This document shows, piece after piece, positions 11,721-61,149 of a stretch of 64,000 bases of DNA; the stretch's first letter is position 1, and each line of letters starts with the position of its first letter. The stretch comes from Ariolimax columbianus. Lineage: Eukaryota > Mollusca > Gastropoda > Stylommatophora > Arionidae. The notes below the pieces were generated by a model that saw only the letters and a list, made by a program, of their open reading frames with translations, did no database searches and was not told the DNA's origin. The stretch is from assembly GCA_036924085.1 (NCBI GenBank), contig JAVGWX010000003.1, positions 113,009,764 to 113,073,763 on the forward strand, read 5' to 3'. The position numbers were made by a program, and so were the translations under genes.

Positions 11721-13668
11721 CTGGAAAGATGGACTTAAGAGTCAAGCTAAGAAGAAGTGATGTTTGTGGGAAAATGTACAAGTGGATCAACCACTACCTC
11801 AAACAAAGAACGGCCAGAGTCCAAGTACAAGGGCAGATGAGCAAAAAGGTGACACTCGAGCAGGGAGTACCCCAAGGGGGAGTACTGTCACCCACACTCT
11901 TCCTGGTATATATAAACGACATTACAGAGAATATACCAAGAAGAGTCCATAGCTCAATGTTTGCAGACGATCTGGCTATGTGGACCTCTGAAAAGAATCT
12001 CACCATAGCAAGAAATCGGATGCAGCAGGCCCTAACATCACTGGAAGAGTGGGCGAACTCTGGGCTGGTCAAAATAAACGAGGAGAAAACCACATGCAAA
12101 ATATTCTCGCTTTCAATCAAACCCCAAAATACATAATTAAGTTTAAATGGCAAATTCCTGCAGCCAAACGACAACCCAAACTATCTGGGAGTCACATTTG
12201 ATCGGCGCATGACATGGAAAAGTCAGATCGAGAGAAACCGAATGAGAGCCAGAGACAGAATGGCAATCTTGAGAAAACTTGCTGGCACAAGCTGGGGAGC
12301 AGACGAAGGCATACTAAAGAAACTGTACACTGGAAGAGTGAGACCAGTTCTCGAGTATGGCATTGCGGCATGGACAACAGCAGCAAAGGCGAACTTCGAT
12401 AAAGTTAGCAAACTTCAAAAACCAAGCCATGAGAGTTATAACAGGAGGCATGAAGTCAACGCCAATTGTAGAACTTGAAAAGATTACAAAACTGCAATCC
12501 ATGACCGATAGAAGAGACTGCAGAGCCCAGCTGCAGTCAGAGAAACTCCGAAGACTGACTGACCATCCAATGCACCAGAGACTAAACAATTTGGGAAATG
12601 GGAAACTAAAGCGGAGAACTTTGCAGAAATAGCCAAAGCAAAGATGCACAAAGATCCCATAAACGCACTAACAACACCAAAACCCATCACTACTGTACGA
12701 AAACCTACCTGGAGGCAGGATATATTTCCAGAGGTGGTAGAAAATATACCAGGTATTGGAAACAAAAACTGCCAGACTGAAAAAGAAAGGAGAGATACTA
12801 CCCTAAGCTTTATATCGAAAAGCTACCCAAGCATGGACTGGACCCATGCATACACCGACGGTTCTGTGACAAACACAACACAGAACGGAGGGGCAGGAGC
12901 ATTTCTGAACCTACCAAATGGCAGAAAAATAACACTGTCATTCGCTACTGGTAAGTACACAAGCAATTTCAGAGCGGAGGCAGAGGCACTGAGGGCGGCA
13001 GTGGAAGAAATGGTGACACACAAAGAAAATGAAAGCCATATAGTCCTGCTTACAGATGCTCTCGCCGTAGTCACAGCGCTAAAAAGCCAGAAAAACACTG
13101 AGCTTAATGACTTAAGAGCAGCACTCTGTCAACTGTGCCAGCAGTCCGCACCAAAAAGGGTAGTGGTACAGTGGGTCCCATCACACTGCAACATCCAAGG
13201 CAACGAGGAGGCAGACAGACTGGCAAAAGAAGGTGCAAGACTACCACAAACAGATACTAGTATGACGTACGAAGAGTCAAAACGGCTTATCAAAGCCAGA
13301 TACATGACCAAATGGGAAACCGAACATACTGGTTACACCAAAAACGATGCCTATTACCAGTTGAACAGAAGAGAGCAGGTCGTTGTCTTCAGACTTCGCA
13401 CTGGCCACAATAGACTAAGGTACCACCTATTCAACAAATTGAAGATAGGTGGTCCCGACGAATGCCCGTGCGGTACCGGTAAAATGACCGCTGAACATCT
13501 GCTGCAGAACTGCCCGACATACGAGGATCAGAGAGAGCAGATGTGGCCATCACCAGTGGAACTGCAAGACAAGCTCTACGGCAGTGTCGACAGCCTCAGG
13601 ATGACCGCCGCTTTTTTCGAAAAAATAATGGTTACTGTCTGACTGCGTACGAAGAAGAAGAAGAAGAA
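11721..13668 (+). mobile_element. 5'-truncated LINE (RT plus RNase H) with GAA tail and 12-bp target-site duplication
   Basis: A non-LTR retrotransposon copy that begins inside the RT domain. The RT part shows EQGVPQGGVLSP and the catalytic FADD motif, then a linker, an RNase H domain (HAYTDGS, AEALRAA) and a CCHC-like end (CPCGTGKMTAEHLLQNCPTY). It ends in a (GAA)n tail. GAAGGAAATAAT occurs at 11709-11720 and again at 13666-13677, a 12-bp target-site duplication (its start blends with the tail). The copy is dead: a CAA-to-TAA stop near 12136, a one-base insertion near 12419 and a one-base loss near 12619. The RNase H and C-terminal part (12644-13642) is open. RT plus RNase H places it among I/Jockey-like lineages; the exact clade is not claimed. 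Confidence 0.92.
12644..13642 (+). CDS. RNase H and zinc-knuckle-like C-terminal part of the LINE polyprotein (intact frame)
   Basis: A 332-codon open frame. The RNase H domain begins at about residue 64 with DWTHAYTDGS (first catalytic Asp), then AEAEALRAAVEEM (Glu), LLTDALAVV (Asp) and WVPSHCNIQGNEEADRLAK (the His and final Asp region). The end carries C.C....(9)H....C, a common C-terminal motif of such elements. It would normally be part of one long ORF2. Its upstream RT is broken, so independent expression is unlikely. Confidence 0.85.
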   Translation: MHKDPINALTTPKPITTVRKPTWRQDIFPEVVENIPGIGNKNCQTEKERRDTTLSFISKSYPSMDWTHAYTDGSVTNTTQNGGAGAFLNLPNGRKITLSFATGKYTSNFRAEAEALRAAVEEMVTHKENESHIVLLTDALAVVTALKSQKNTELNDLRAALCQLCQQSAPKRVVVQWVPSHCNIQGNEEADRLAKEGARLPQTDTSMTYEESKRLIKARYMTKWETEHTGYTKNDAYYQLNRREQVVVFRLRTGHNRLRYHLFNKLKIGGPDECPCGTGKMTAEHLLQNCPTYEDQREQMWPSPVELQDKLYGSVDSLRMTAAFFEKIMVTV

Positions 13669-13679
13669 GGAAATAATTC

Positions 13680-14530
13680 CTGTTCACAGTGAGTGTTATT
13701 TGTCGCGTAAAGATGTGCGTAATTAGGCAAATATATGTTCTTGAGAATGCTCAAACATTGCTGATGAAGCACGATTTGGTCGTCCTGTTCAGATTGCAAT
13801 AGAAACGTCTTCGAACATTCACCTTACAGTCCCGACGTAAGTTCAAGCGTTTTCCACCTGGTTGATGCACTATAAATCAACCTTTTGCAAATGACGAAGA
13901 GGTGGAGCTTGATATGTGAGACAGTAGACCAAAGACTTACATGCTGCAGGTTTTAGTTCACTGATGGATAAGTGTATCAGTACTGGTGGAAACTATGTTC
14001 GGATATAAGGGACAATGTAAGGACAAATAATAAACGGTTTTCATGTTTGTATCTCATTTGGTTATTTTAAGTCTTTTGTGACATATACACTGACTTGCCC
14101 TGTAAAGAATATGGAGGATACTCTTTGATTCCCTCTCGTACAATTACTCAAATCCTTGCTCGTTTTTGTGTATCCCGGGACCAAAAAGGGAGCAAAGATC
14201 AGTAGCATTGTAACCTGCTAGGCATATCGTAAGAAGCGAATAATGTGGATTGAGTATGGGGACGGATACCCCATCTTGTAAGAAGTATTAGCCACTTTAA
14301 AAAGTAGATCTCTGCATATTATGGAAGAAAAGGAGCGACTAAGTTAAGTAAGTTTACTTAAATTCAGTTAGCTTATTTCGCTGTTTTCGTATTATCTGCT
14401 TTTGTTTGTCCTGCCCTTGACTAAGATTTGTAAAGGTCCAAATATTGCTATTAATATTATTTACTAAAAACTCAATTTTTACATCTTTAATCAAAATTTG
14501 TATCAGTATTAATCACGTGATTAATATTTA
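13680..14530. other. Intergenic stretch, no recognised feature
   Basis: Unique-looking AT-rich sequence with no long frame. A short piece at about 13735-13860 (AAGCACGATTTGGTCGTCC...) may be a remnant of a mariner-like transposase, but it is too degraded to call. Confidence 0.4.
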
Positions 14531-14533
14531 ACA

Positions 14534-14766
14534 GACAAGCCGACCCATTCAAGCTATTTCACATGAAGGCTTTGAGGGACTCAAGACATGCGTCTGTGTT
14601 GACTCTTCAGCGAGACGTTATGGGAAGCATTCGTCCAGAATCTACGAGCACCCCACGACAGGAAGTTACAATACCCCCTCGCCGGGACGCTGAAGTACCC
14701 TTTCGCCAGGAGCCGATGACCAACTTGACGCAAGAACTCCCCCATCCTCTCAGTGTAGATGTATGA
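14534..14766 (+). CDS. Candidate terminal exon, unrecognised (weak)
   Basis: A 3' splice-site-like TATTTAACAG ends at about 14533. It is followed by an open frame (PFKLFHMKALRDSRHAS ... HPLSVDV) of about 77 codons ending at TGA. An ATTAAA lies about 40 nt after the stop. The peptide is Pro/Arg/Glu-rich and not recognised. It could be an exon of a plus-strand gene or chance; only the splice-like start supports it. Confidence 0.2.
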
Positions 14767-14829
14767 CAGACTGGTGAGAATGTGAAAGTTGTAACCTGTT
14801 TTGTGTATTAAAATGACCATGTTGAATCA

Positions 14830-15170
14830 TTAAACCGTCTAATCGAAACATTCAGTATTGACACGCAAAGGTCAAGGTAGTCCCGTAGCAGGCACTGCTG
14901 TTGAGGATGAAGTGTTAGAGACTTTATTGTACCAGGCCACAACATGTTTGTGATAGAGAGAGTGTGCAGCTCCGTTCCTCGCTGCCTTTTCTTCCCTAAC
15001 CAGATACCCCTTACAGCTGGGATAACTGGCGTGTGCTGGTAATGGGGGTTGAGCCCCGTATCTTTGCCGAAAAAAGTGAGTGCTCTACCACTATGCAAAT
15101 CAGATACTACGAGTTTACAAATTGATATAAAGTTGGTTTCCTGCCTGAAGTCCACCATCGCCCTATCGTG
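14830..15170 (-). repeat. Dispersed repeat: tRNA-like part plus LINE 3'-end-like part
   Basis: On the minus strand, 15105-15020 reads as a tRNA-like head (TAGTGGTAGAGCACTC ... GGGGCTCAACCCCC, an A-box-like and a B-box-like motif), similar to 54.30-54.37 kb. Next to it, 14875-15000 shares sequence with 35.18-35.30 kb (GCAGGCACTGCTGTTGA..ATGAAGTG) and a shorter piece at 47.77 kb. It appears to be a composite of old retroelements. Confidence 0.5.
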
Positions 15171-15535
15171 TCTACAAACTACCGAAGAAATATTTGTAAA
15201 AGTATTCTAAATTAAATTATTTTTGTTTTTTATAAACGTACATTTCTTCTTATGTACGTAAATGTTCATTTTGCATTGCACTATCAACCCCATCATATAA
15301 AATGCATTGCATGTACACATTTATGAACACATTTCATGTACACATTTTATGAACACATTTCATGTACACTTTGCATGTATATATTGCATGTACTCATTTT
15401 AAATTCCATCGGCCCAATATATTCTCGACATCTAAGTTTCCGCAATCCGACCGTTGCAATTATGGTGATGGAAGTAAAGTTTCAGTTGAAACCGGACTAG
15501 CTTGCCTTTATAGGACAATTAAAAGCACACTACTT
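15170..15535. other. AT-rich intergenic stretch with a short ~20-bp repeat
   Basis: Between about 15305 and 15400, CATGTACAC/T..TTTATGAACACATTT recurs three to four times. Nothing else is recognised. Confidence 0.45.
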
Positions 15536-15540
15536 AAACC

Positions 15541-15985
15541 TGGTCAGCTCTCCCACAGAGGGTCGCACTCATGACAGCCGACCTGCAAGACACTCGACCA
15601 CTGGTCAGCTTTCCCACGGAACGTCGCTCTATGACACTCGATCTGTAAGACATTCGATCATTGGTCAGCTCTACCACAGAACGTCGCTCTCGTGACATAC
15701 GATCTGTAAGATACTCGATCATTGGTCAGCTCTCCCACGGAACGTCGCTCTATGACACTCGATCTGTAAGACATTCGATCTCTGGCCAGTTCTCTTTCAG
15801 AATGTCGCTCTATGACACTCGATCTGTAAGATACTCGACCACTGGTCAGCTCTCCCACTGAACGTCGCTCTATGACACTCGATCTGTAAGACATTCGATC
15901 TCTGGCCAGTTCTCTCTCAGAATATCGCTCTCGTGACACTCGATCTGTAAGACAATCGATCTCTGGCCAGCTCTCTCGTCTCTGC
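15541..15985. repeat. 60-bp satellite, about 7.5 copies, with 120-bp alternation
   Basis: Units step by exactly 60 bp (CTGGTCAGCTCTCCCAC.GAACGTCGCTC...). A variant beginning TCTGGCCAGTTCTCT recurs at 15781 and 15901, a 120-bp higher-order step. Because 60 is divisible by three, open frames appear on both strands; they are not likely genes. Confidence 0.93.
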
Positions 15986-16019
15986 TACTGTCAACCCAAG
16001 AGCCTCTGTGATGTCCATT

Positions 16020-16515
16020 GTCCAGTTATGCTCTTTCTAGGCGATTGTGGCCTTTGGTGTGATCGCATTATGTTAATTTTCTAGACGTAATGTTGTTTAC
16101 TAGCCAGTTTTGTTTTATATCGAGCTCCTTTTGGATTTCTCCGTTTTTCTTTTTAGCAATCCATGATATTTTGAGCACCCTCTTTTAGATTTGAGCTGGA
16201 AGGATTCAATCTTCTACCGCAGGGTTCTGTGGTTGATCATGTCTCCCATCCGTGTATAGCCATCGGGAAGATGCAAGTACTCAGGACCTTTATTTTTGTC
16301 ATTTTGCAAGTGTTTTGCCATACATTTTCCATTTTAGTTAACTTCTGTAGTGGCCATTCGTCTCTTGAACAATCTTCAGTGCTGCTTATAGTCGAGCCGA
16401 GATATTCAAAACTCATGACGTTCTGAAAGTTTTGTTTCTCTAGGACAACTTTAGGTCTGGTTTCCGTTTTCTCAGTTCGCATTGTCTTAGTCTTTTCCCT
16501 GTTGATGCATAGATG
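16020..16515 (-). pseudogene. LINE fragment, end of reverse transcriptase
   Basis: Minus-strand frame 16482-16237 reads FEYLGSTISSTEDCSRD and later IKVLSTCIFPMAIHGWET. These are the conserved 'F.YLGS.I' and 'KV..TCIFPIA.YG.ETW' blocks of non-LTR RT C-termini. It is truncated and shares the family seen at 47.9-48.3 kb. Confidence 0.75.
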
Positions 16516-16517
16516 TT

Positions 16518-16760
16518 GTTTGGGGATTCCGTGGCGAAATGGTTAAGCCGTCGGCCTCATGATCAGGTGGTGTGGGTTCGACTCCGGACTCCGCCGTCTT
16601 TTTCACGGGTGCTTGATGCGGAGTTCCTGCATTTCGAAGTCGCCCCCTAGTCGTCTTGTCCTTGACTTGCCACTGGGGTCGGGCGGCACGAGACGAGAGA
16701 GTGAGAATAAAAAGTAGCGCAGTTAATCCTTACTACAAATAGCGCTAGCAAAATAAATTA
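16518..16760 (+). repeat. tRNA-derived SINE
   Basis: The head has a tRNA-like internal promoter: A-box-like TGGCGAAATGGTTAAG at about 16532 and B box GGGTTCGACTCC at about 16574-16585. It continues into a non-tRNA body. A related head is nested in the repeat at 23.08 kb. It lacks full tRNA pairing, so it is not a tRNA gene. Confidence 0.7.
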
Positions 16761-17202
16761 TTCCATTATCGTCTACGATGGCGGCCTTTGCCTTTGCTTT
16801 GTTGTTTATTGACCTGTCGTTTTGCCGACAGGATCGTCTGTTCCAGCCCCTCAGTGTTGTTCGACAAGACAACTGTATCATTTGCATTTCTTAGTCCTGG
16901 TATTTCATTCCCGCCGACTCTGATATGGATGTCTTTTACAGATAGCCCCTAAAAGACAAACCACAAATAAGGAATAACGGATATATGTAAGTATCATTTT
17001 GAAAAAATACTTACATGTGCACATCTAGAATTTAGATTGTCAAGATACATGCATGTTGCGCAACCCTTCGCAAGGAACTTTTCATCCAGCAGTTAGCTTG
17101 GCTACTACTTTGTTGTCTAGCGCCTAGATCCTAAACAAATGTGTCACTTCCTGGTCTATACTGTGTTTGTTTGTCTAGACAGACAGGATGGAGGGTAAGG
17201 GG

Positions 17203-17600
17203 ACGACTCAGTGGTCTCGAGATAAGGTGTCCGCCTCGGATACCGGAGGTTGAGTATTCGAAACACGGTTGTTACTGGGATTTTTTTCACTAGTTCTTCT
17301 GGTAAAAATTCCCGTGATCTCTGGGTAGTGAGATCGGACTCCGTGTTCAGTGTCGAGCACGTTAAAAATTTCTTAGCAGTTAGAAATCGAAAATAGTAAG
17401 CTTAACGGCCGCTGCCCAGACGAAATTCAAGTTAAAAATCTACCCACGTTATTTGTACCTTTCCCCATATGGTTTGTTAAGAGCAGCTATAGATGGCGCC
17501 TAACTGACTGCGGATCTACTTAGCTCTAGTGTTTGAGTCTATTAAGATGGACTCGCATATCGGTAAAACTACCCTCCAAGACACTGGTTGTACACAGACT
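17203..17600 (+). repeat. tRNA-derived SINE, composite of head and body
   Basis: The head shows A-box-like ACTCAGTGGTCTCGAGATAA and B-box-like GAGTATTCGAAACACG. The body includes AGCTATAGATGGCGCCTAAC and GAGTCTATTAAGATGGACTC. The body is shared with 10.9 kb (minus), 28.7 kb and 53.9 kb, making this the most complete copy in the window. Confidence 0.65.
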
Positions 17601-18355
17601 ATGTAAAGTCTTCTAAACCAGAATTAATACGTTAAATTAAATTAAGTAGTCTTAGGTCGAAACATCCATTAATGTTCGTGACAGTTCTTGTCTGTTCAGT
17701 TTTAGGTCGAAACATCTATTAACGTCCTTTACTGTTCAATTCTGTCTAACCTGTGCGTTTGTTGTGCATGTTTCTGTAGTTGCTTGATTTGTTTTTCTGC
17801 TTGGCTTCAATGACTGTGAGACGATCATTATTACAACTCTGCACAATCACTGTTCACTGTAAGTTTAGTCTTAGTCTCACTGTGTTTATAGCTGCATATT
17901 ATCTCTCGCAAACAAAGAGTCACGATAAATTCCCGATCTCAAGGTGCTTCAGTATATCTAGCTGTTAATGTGTACCTGACTTATAACTAGCAACACTAAG
18001 GCAAGTTCCAAATGAAGTAGCTACCCCTTTATCATTGACGGTAGTATTTGTTATTCAACTGCCTAACTTTGTTTTACCATAGTATGAAGTGGCCATTGTT
18101 TCTTGCTTCTCATTGTCTGTCTGGCACATCGTATGTTTTCAAAGTTTCTCTCTGAAAATTATCATATCTATTCTACCAACCTTGTCCTACCAGAGCCAAA
18201 CATGGGTCTTGTCCAAGGCACGAGAGCGCAGAAATCTCCCTCAATGAAACTAGACGTCTCCGATTGAGACGTCTCCATGAGAGTCACAGTGATGAGCGAG
18301 GTCATTCATAAAGAATCGGTTCCATCCCAAGAAAGTGAGATTGTTCGGTCATCAC
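17600..18355. other. Intergenic stretch, no recognised gene
   Basis: A 60-bp imperfect duplication is visible around 17640-17740 (TTAGGTCGAAACATC.ATTAA twice). Nothing else is recognised. Confidence 0.4.
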
Positions 18356-18359
18356 ATGA

Positions 18360-18560
18360 GAATAATCCGTGATCAACTTCCCCCTCGATTCCGACAATGT
18401 CCGACGGTCCAACTTCCGGGGCAGAGCGCGACCAAAGGAAAGCTGGATAGACGGAACGATTTTCAAGCAACATGAGTTGACGACATCAGACGCGATGCAT
18501 AAAGTACAGATCAGACGACAAGCTTCCAACGGCGCCCTTCAGTGTACAAATAAACAGATT
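18360..18560 (+). pseudogene. Possible LINE fragment (post-RT region)
   Basis: The frame reads GRARPKESWIDGTIFKQ, then LTTSDAMHKVQIRRQ. It resembles the 'GRGRPKK.WIDG ... L.TSDA..KAQDR..WR' end of non-LTR elements. It is short and isolated. Confidence 0.45.
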
Positions 18561-19525
18561 TCACTACCTAGACAACCTTTTGCACAATAGTCAAATGAGT
18601 CGCTAGACTACATTCACTTGTTCTTGAAATATAGGATGCTAAAAGAGAGCAGTCTTGTCAGAGGTTAGTTCCCCCTTTATAATACTAATCCTGCATACCT
18701 GAGTTTCTGATCAAGCGTTCATACACATTGGGCAGGCGCCTTTAGTAAATTACTGTACTCTGTCGAGTGATCATTCCGTCGATTGTGCTTTGCTTTTTCT
18801 GCAGAGTTGTGGGTTGAACCGATGTTAGTTATCTATTATCTGATTTTGACAACGCACACTCTTTCAACAAGAGGCAGAGTCGTTTTGGTTATATCATGGT
18901 GGGCTTACCCTTCTGGTTGTCGCGACAAAAGGGAACGAGCTCACGGCACTTCTTTCAATTTGTCAAATCGTGGTTTAATTAATTCTTCCAAAACTTGATG
19001 TTGTAAAACTGAAATCATTACAGCGATTTCCAATTCGTGGGGTCGGTCAGGAAAATATATAGAGCTTAGAAACAAAAGTCACCTTTCGCGAGATTTCTAT
19101 GTGACCTTTAGCTGAGAAGAGAATAAAAAAACAAATCTTTACCGAGGTTTGAACTTGTGTATCATGTACGCTCAGTGTATACATTTACTGTCCCAGAATA
19201 CTTTTATTATTTGTATATAAACGAGTTGGTTTTTACTAGTTTCCCCATTTCAATACGTTCATCTAGACATGAATGAACAAGCTGGGAGACTAGATCAATC
19301 GCTGTCTTCCTCTTACTGTATACTTCAGATGATGTCACATGAGGTTGTATCAAATAAATGTAATCAATTTATTGATCATAACAGATGTCTTTGGTTTTGA
19401 TTTATTTTATATTCATTTATTTATTCAAATCTGTCGCCGTTATTAGTGTTATCATCGATATCAGTGTCACCACTACTACAACTGGTAACATCAACATTTC
19501 TATAGACATGAATTTCACATTACAG
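18560..19525. other. Intergenic stretch, no recognised feature
   Basis: AT-rich with short open frames only. No array or element recognised. Confidence 0.4.
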
Positions 19526-19530
19526 CCAAA

Positions 19531-19665
19531 ATGAACATTATCATGGACATTATAATTGTCACATTTCAAGCCAAATTGAACATTATCATGGACATTATAA
19601 TTGTCACATTTCAAGCCAAATTGAATATTACCGTGGATGTTATAATTTTCACATTACAGAAAGTA
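19531..19665. repeat. 45-bp minisatellite, 3 copies
   Basis: The TGAACATTATCATGGACATT-like unit recurs at 19532 and 19577, and in a diverged form at 19622. Confidence 0.85.
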
Positions 19666-20665
19666 ATTTCACATTACGAAGAGGTGTTGCATCAGAAATT
19701 AAAAAGGAGTAACAGGCAAACGACACATGACAAACTATGTTTTGACACTAGGTGCAGTGCACAAGGCTGAAATCTATAGTAAGTTTCGTACAGTCAGCAC
19801 AGCCCCAAAAGACTGGTCTCGGATAAGATCGTATCGAAAAATAGAACAAACTGAACCACATTCCATACATCTAATTACGGGAGAAACCTCAGCCTGGACA
19901 CCACTTCCTTTACGCGACATAAAAGTCACTAAACAGACTTGAAACTGGTGTATCATGATGCAGGAGAAACTGAAAGAGATGGGAATCAATGGATGATGAT
20001 ATTTGCGACTCTGGGGCAACACAAGACCCAAACCACATGATGATCTGCTAGAACTTTCTGGAAACATGCAATATGGATGACATGTTGAGGAGGAATGACA
20101 AGGCAGTCATAACAGGTATGATATCTTACCTGGGCGCCACTTGAAGGGGAGTTCCACTTGAAAAGAGTGGTGGCCCTACTGATCAATTTATATTACGATC
20201 AGACAAACCATCCTCAGATAGAAACAACATAAGTTTCTTAAATTGTATAATCTGCATTTGATTATCATGGGTGGGAAGCACCAAGGTTGTCCGATTTTTA
20301 AACCACCTTTACAAATTATTAAGTAAAAAATACAGTACTTCGAGCAGCATGACCTGACAGTACCACTGGTCAGTGCCAACTGGCAGTAAGACCATTCACC
20401 TGCGCAAACTAGGAAGTTAGTCTATAATTGTGTGCAAAATCAATTAAATGCAATGTTTCAAATCAAAGTGTCATTTCCATATTTCTTTTCTGTGAATTAT
20501 GTAAGAAGACATTGACATTTTCTTTACGAAGAAGGAGAGTGAAGCTGAACGACAGAAGAAACTAAATTTCGAGATGGAGGAATTGGAAACCAATTAGTCA
20601 AAGAAGTTCTTCATACCTTCATTTGAGAAGATCAGAACAAGTTGGCGGACTAGTCTATAATTATA
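19665..20665. other. Intergenic stretch, no recognised feature
   Basis: Only short frames on both strands, and no repeat structure that I can support. Confidence 0.4.
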
Positions 20666-20669
20666 TACG

Positions 20670-21320
20670 CACCCGCTTCAAGACGCACCAGCTATAAGAT
20701 GCACTAGCTACAAGACGCACCAGCTATAAGATGCACTAGCTACAAGACGCACCAGCTATAAGATGCACCAGCTACAAGACGCATCAGCTATAAGACGCAA
20801 CAGCTACAAGACGCACCAGCTTCAAGACGCACCAGCTTCAAGACGCACCAGCTTCAAGACGCACCAGCGATAAGACCCACCAGCTTCAAGACCCACCAAC
20901 TTCAAGACGCACCAGCTACAAGACGTACCAGCTTCAAGACGCATCAGCTTCAAGACCCACCAGCTTCAAGACGCACCAGCGATAAGACCCACCAGCTTCA
21001 AGACCCACCAACTTCAAGACGCACCAGCTACAAGACGTACCAGCTTCAAGACGCATCAGCTTCAAGACCCACCAGCTTCAAGACGCACCAGCGATAAGAC
21101 CCACCAGCTTCAAGACGCACCAGCTACAAGACGTACCAGCTTCAAGACGCACCAGCTACAAGACCCACCAACTTCAAGACGCACCAGCTACAAGACCCAC
21201 CAGCTACAAGACGCACCAGCGATAAGACCCACCAGCTACAAGACGTACCAGCTACAAGACCCACCAACTTCAAGACGCACCAGCTACAAGACGTACCAGC
21301 TTCAAGACACACCAGCTACA
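20670..21320. repeat. 16-bp minisatellite, about 40 copies
   Basis: Unit TTCAAGACGCACCAGC and variants (CTACAAG, CGATAAG, GACCCACC) step by 16 bp across about 650 bp. Because 16 is not a multiple of three, no repeated peptide is maintained. It lies about 0.9 kb beyond the 3' end of the chitin synthase gene. Confidence 0.95.
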
Positions 21321-22147
21321 AGTTTGTTAGAATCCGAAGGCGGATCAAGCACAAATGTGTGACAAGCCGAGCAGGAAGTCAAGTCAGATAAATCCAAGCA
21401 CGTTGAGATTAAGATGAAGCTGTCGAGGAGAGAACATGGACATGACAGGAGGGGAAGATCTTGGTTGCGATGTTGAATTGTTTGACAAGATTTTACCTGA
21501 CAAGAGTGAACGCGACGACACTGAACCAAATGGTTGATGAACAACATGACACTAGGTTTCTGAAGTTCGTCAAGGATACTAGAAAAACTATTCTGGCTGA
21601 TGCATTGATTTTTCTACTTTATGTCATACCAATATTCACTAAAAGAGATAGTTTGTGAAACAAATTATATCTGGTCATTTGGAAGTGTCAAAATGTGTGT
21701 AGTTGTGTATTTTGCTTTTTTTAATGGATTACTATTACGGAAAGGCCATCGCAGAATATATGGTAATGACCGTCGAATGCCAGATGTCTGGCTAAAGGGA
21801 CTCTGACCGTCCGCCAGAATCCGGTTGGGATCCGCTCAGTAAGCAGCTGTCCAGACACTGCTGTGACTGGCCCAGCAACCCGACAGCCAGTATACTACTG
21901 CTATAATATCCGTAAAGGAGAGTACACGAATTGGGGTCAAAGGCTTACAGAAATGCAACCATTTTAAGACAGTGCGTATATTTCTTGTGTTTGATTTTTG
22001 TTGTTTTTTTCAGGTTACAGAATCACGCGAAAAGTTTTCCCATTAGTTTGAGATTCATATTTTTGTTTTTGATTTAATTTGACATAAATGTGTTGACGGT
22101 GAGCACCCCACGTGATGCTGAAATGTGTTCGTTGATTGTATGATTGA
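21320..22147. other. Intergenic stretch downstream of the chitin synthase gene
   Basis: No gene or repeat recognised. A weak ~25-bp inverted relation (CTGTCCAGACACTGCTG..) is seen near 21850, not enough to call. Confidence 0.4.
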
Positions 22148-22153
22148 TTTATT
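22148..22153 (-). terminator. Candidate polyadenylation signal of chitin synthase
   Basis: The plus strand reads TTTATT, so AATAAA on the gene strand, 92 nt past the stop codon. Position and hexamer fit a poly(A) signal; the cleavage site is not determined. Confidence 0.5.
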
Positions 22154-22244
22154 GATTGATCGACAGATTGATTGCTTTACTGCAGCTATATAAGTGCTAT
22201 TAACATTGAAAGCACATCACACATGAAATATATAAGACAAAGTA

Positions 22245-61138
<38,894 letters not shown>

Positions 61139-61149
61139 CTGGACCGAAA

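Noticed and set aside
15534..15939. Arg/Ser-rich repeat proteins on both strands
   Set aside because: The 60-bp satellite keeps frames open on both strands because 60 is a multiple of three.
16518..16600. tRNA gene
   Set aside because: A and B boxes are present but the acceptor and anticodon stems do not pair, and a SINE body follows. The same applies at 17.2, 23.1, 50.4 and 54.3 kb.
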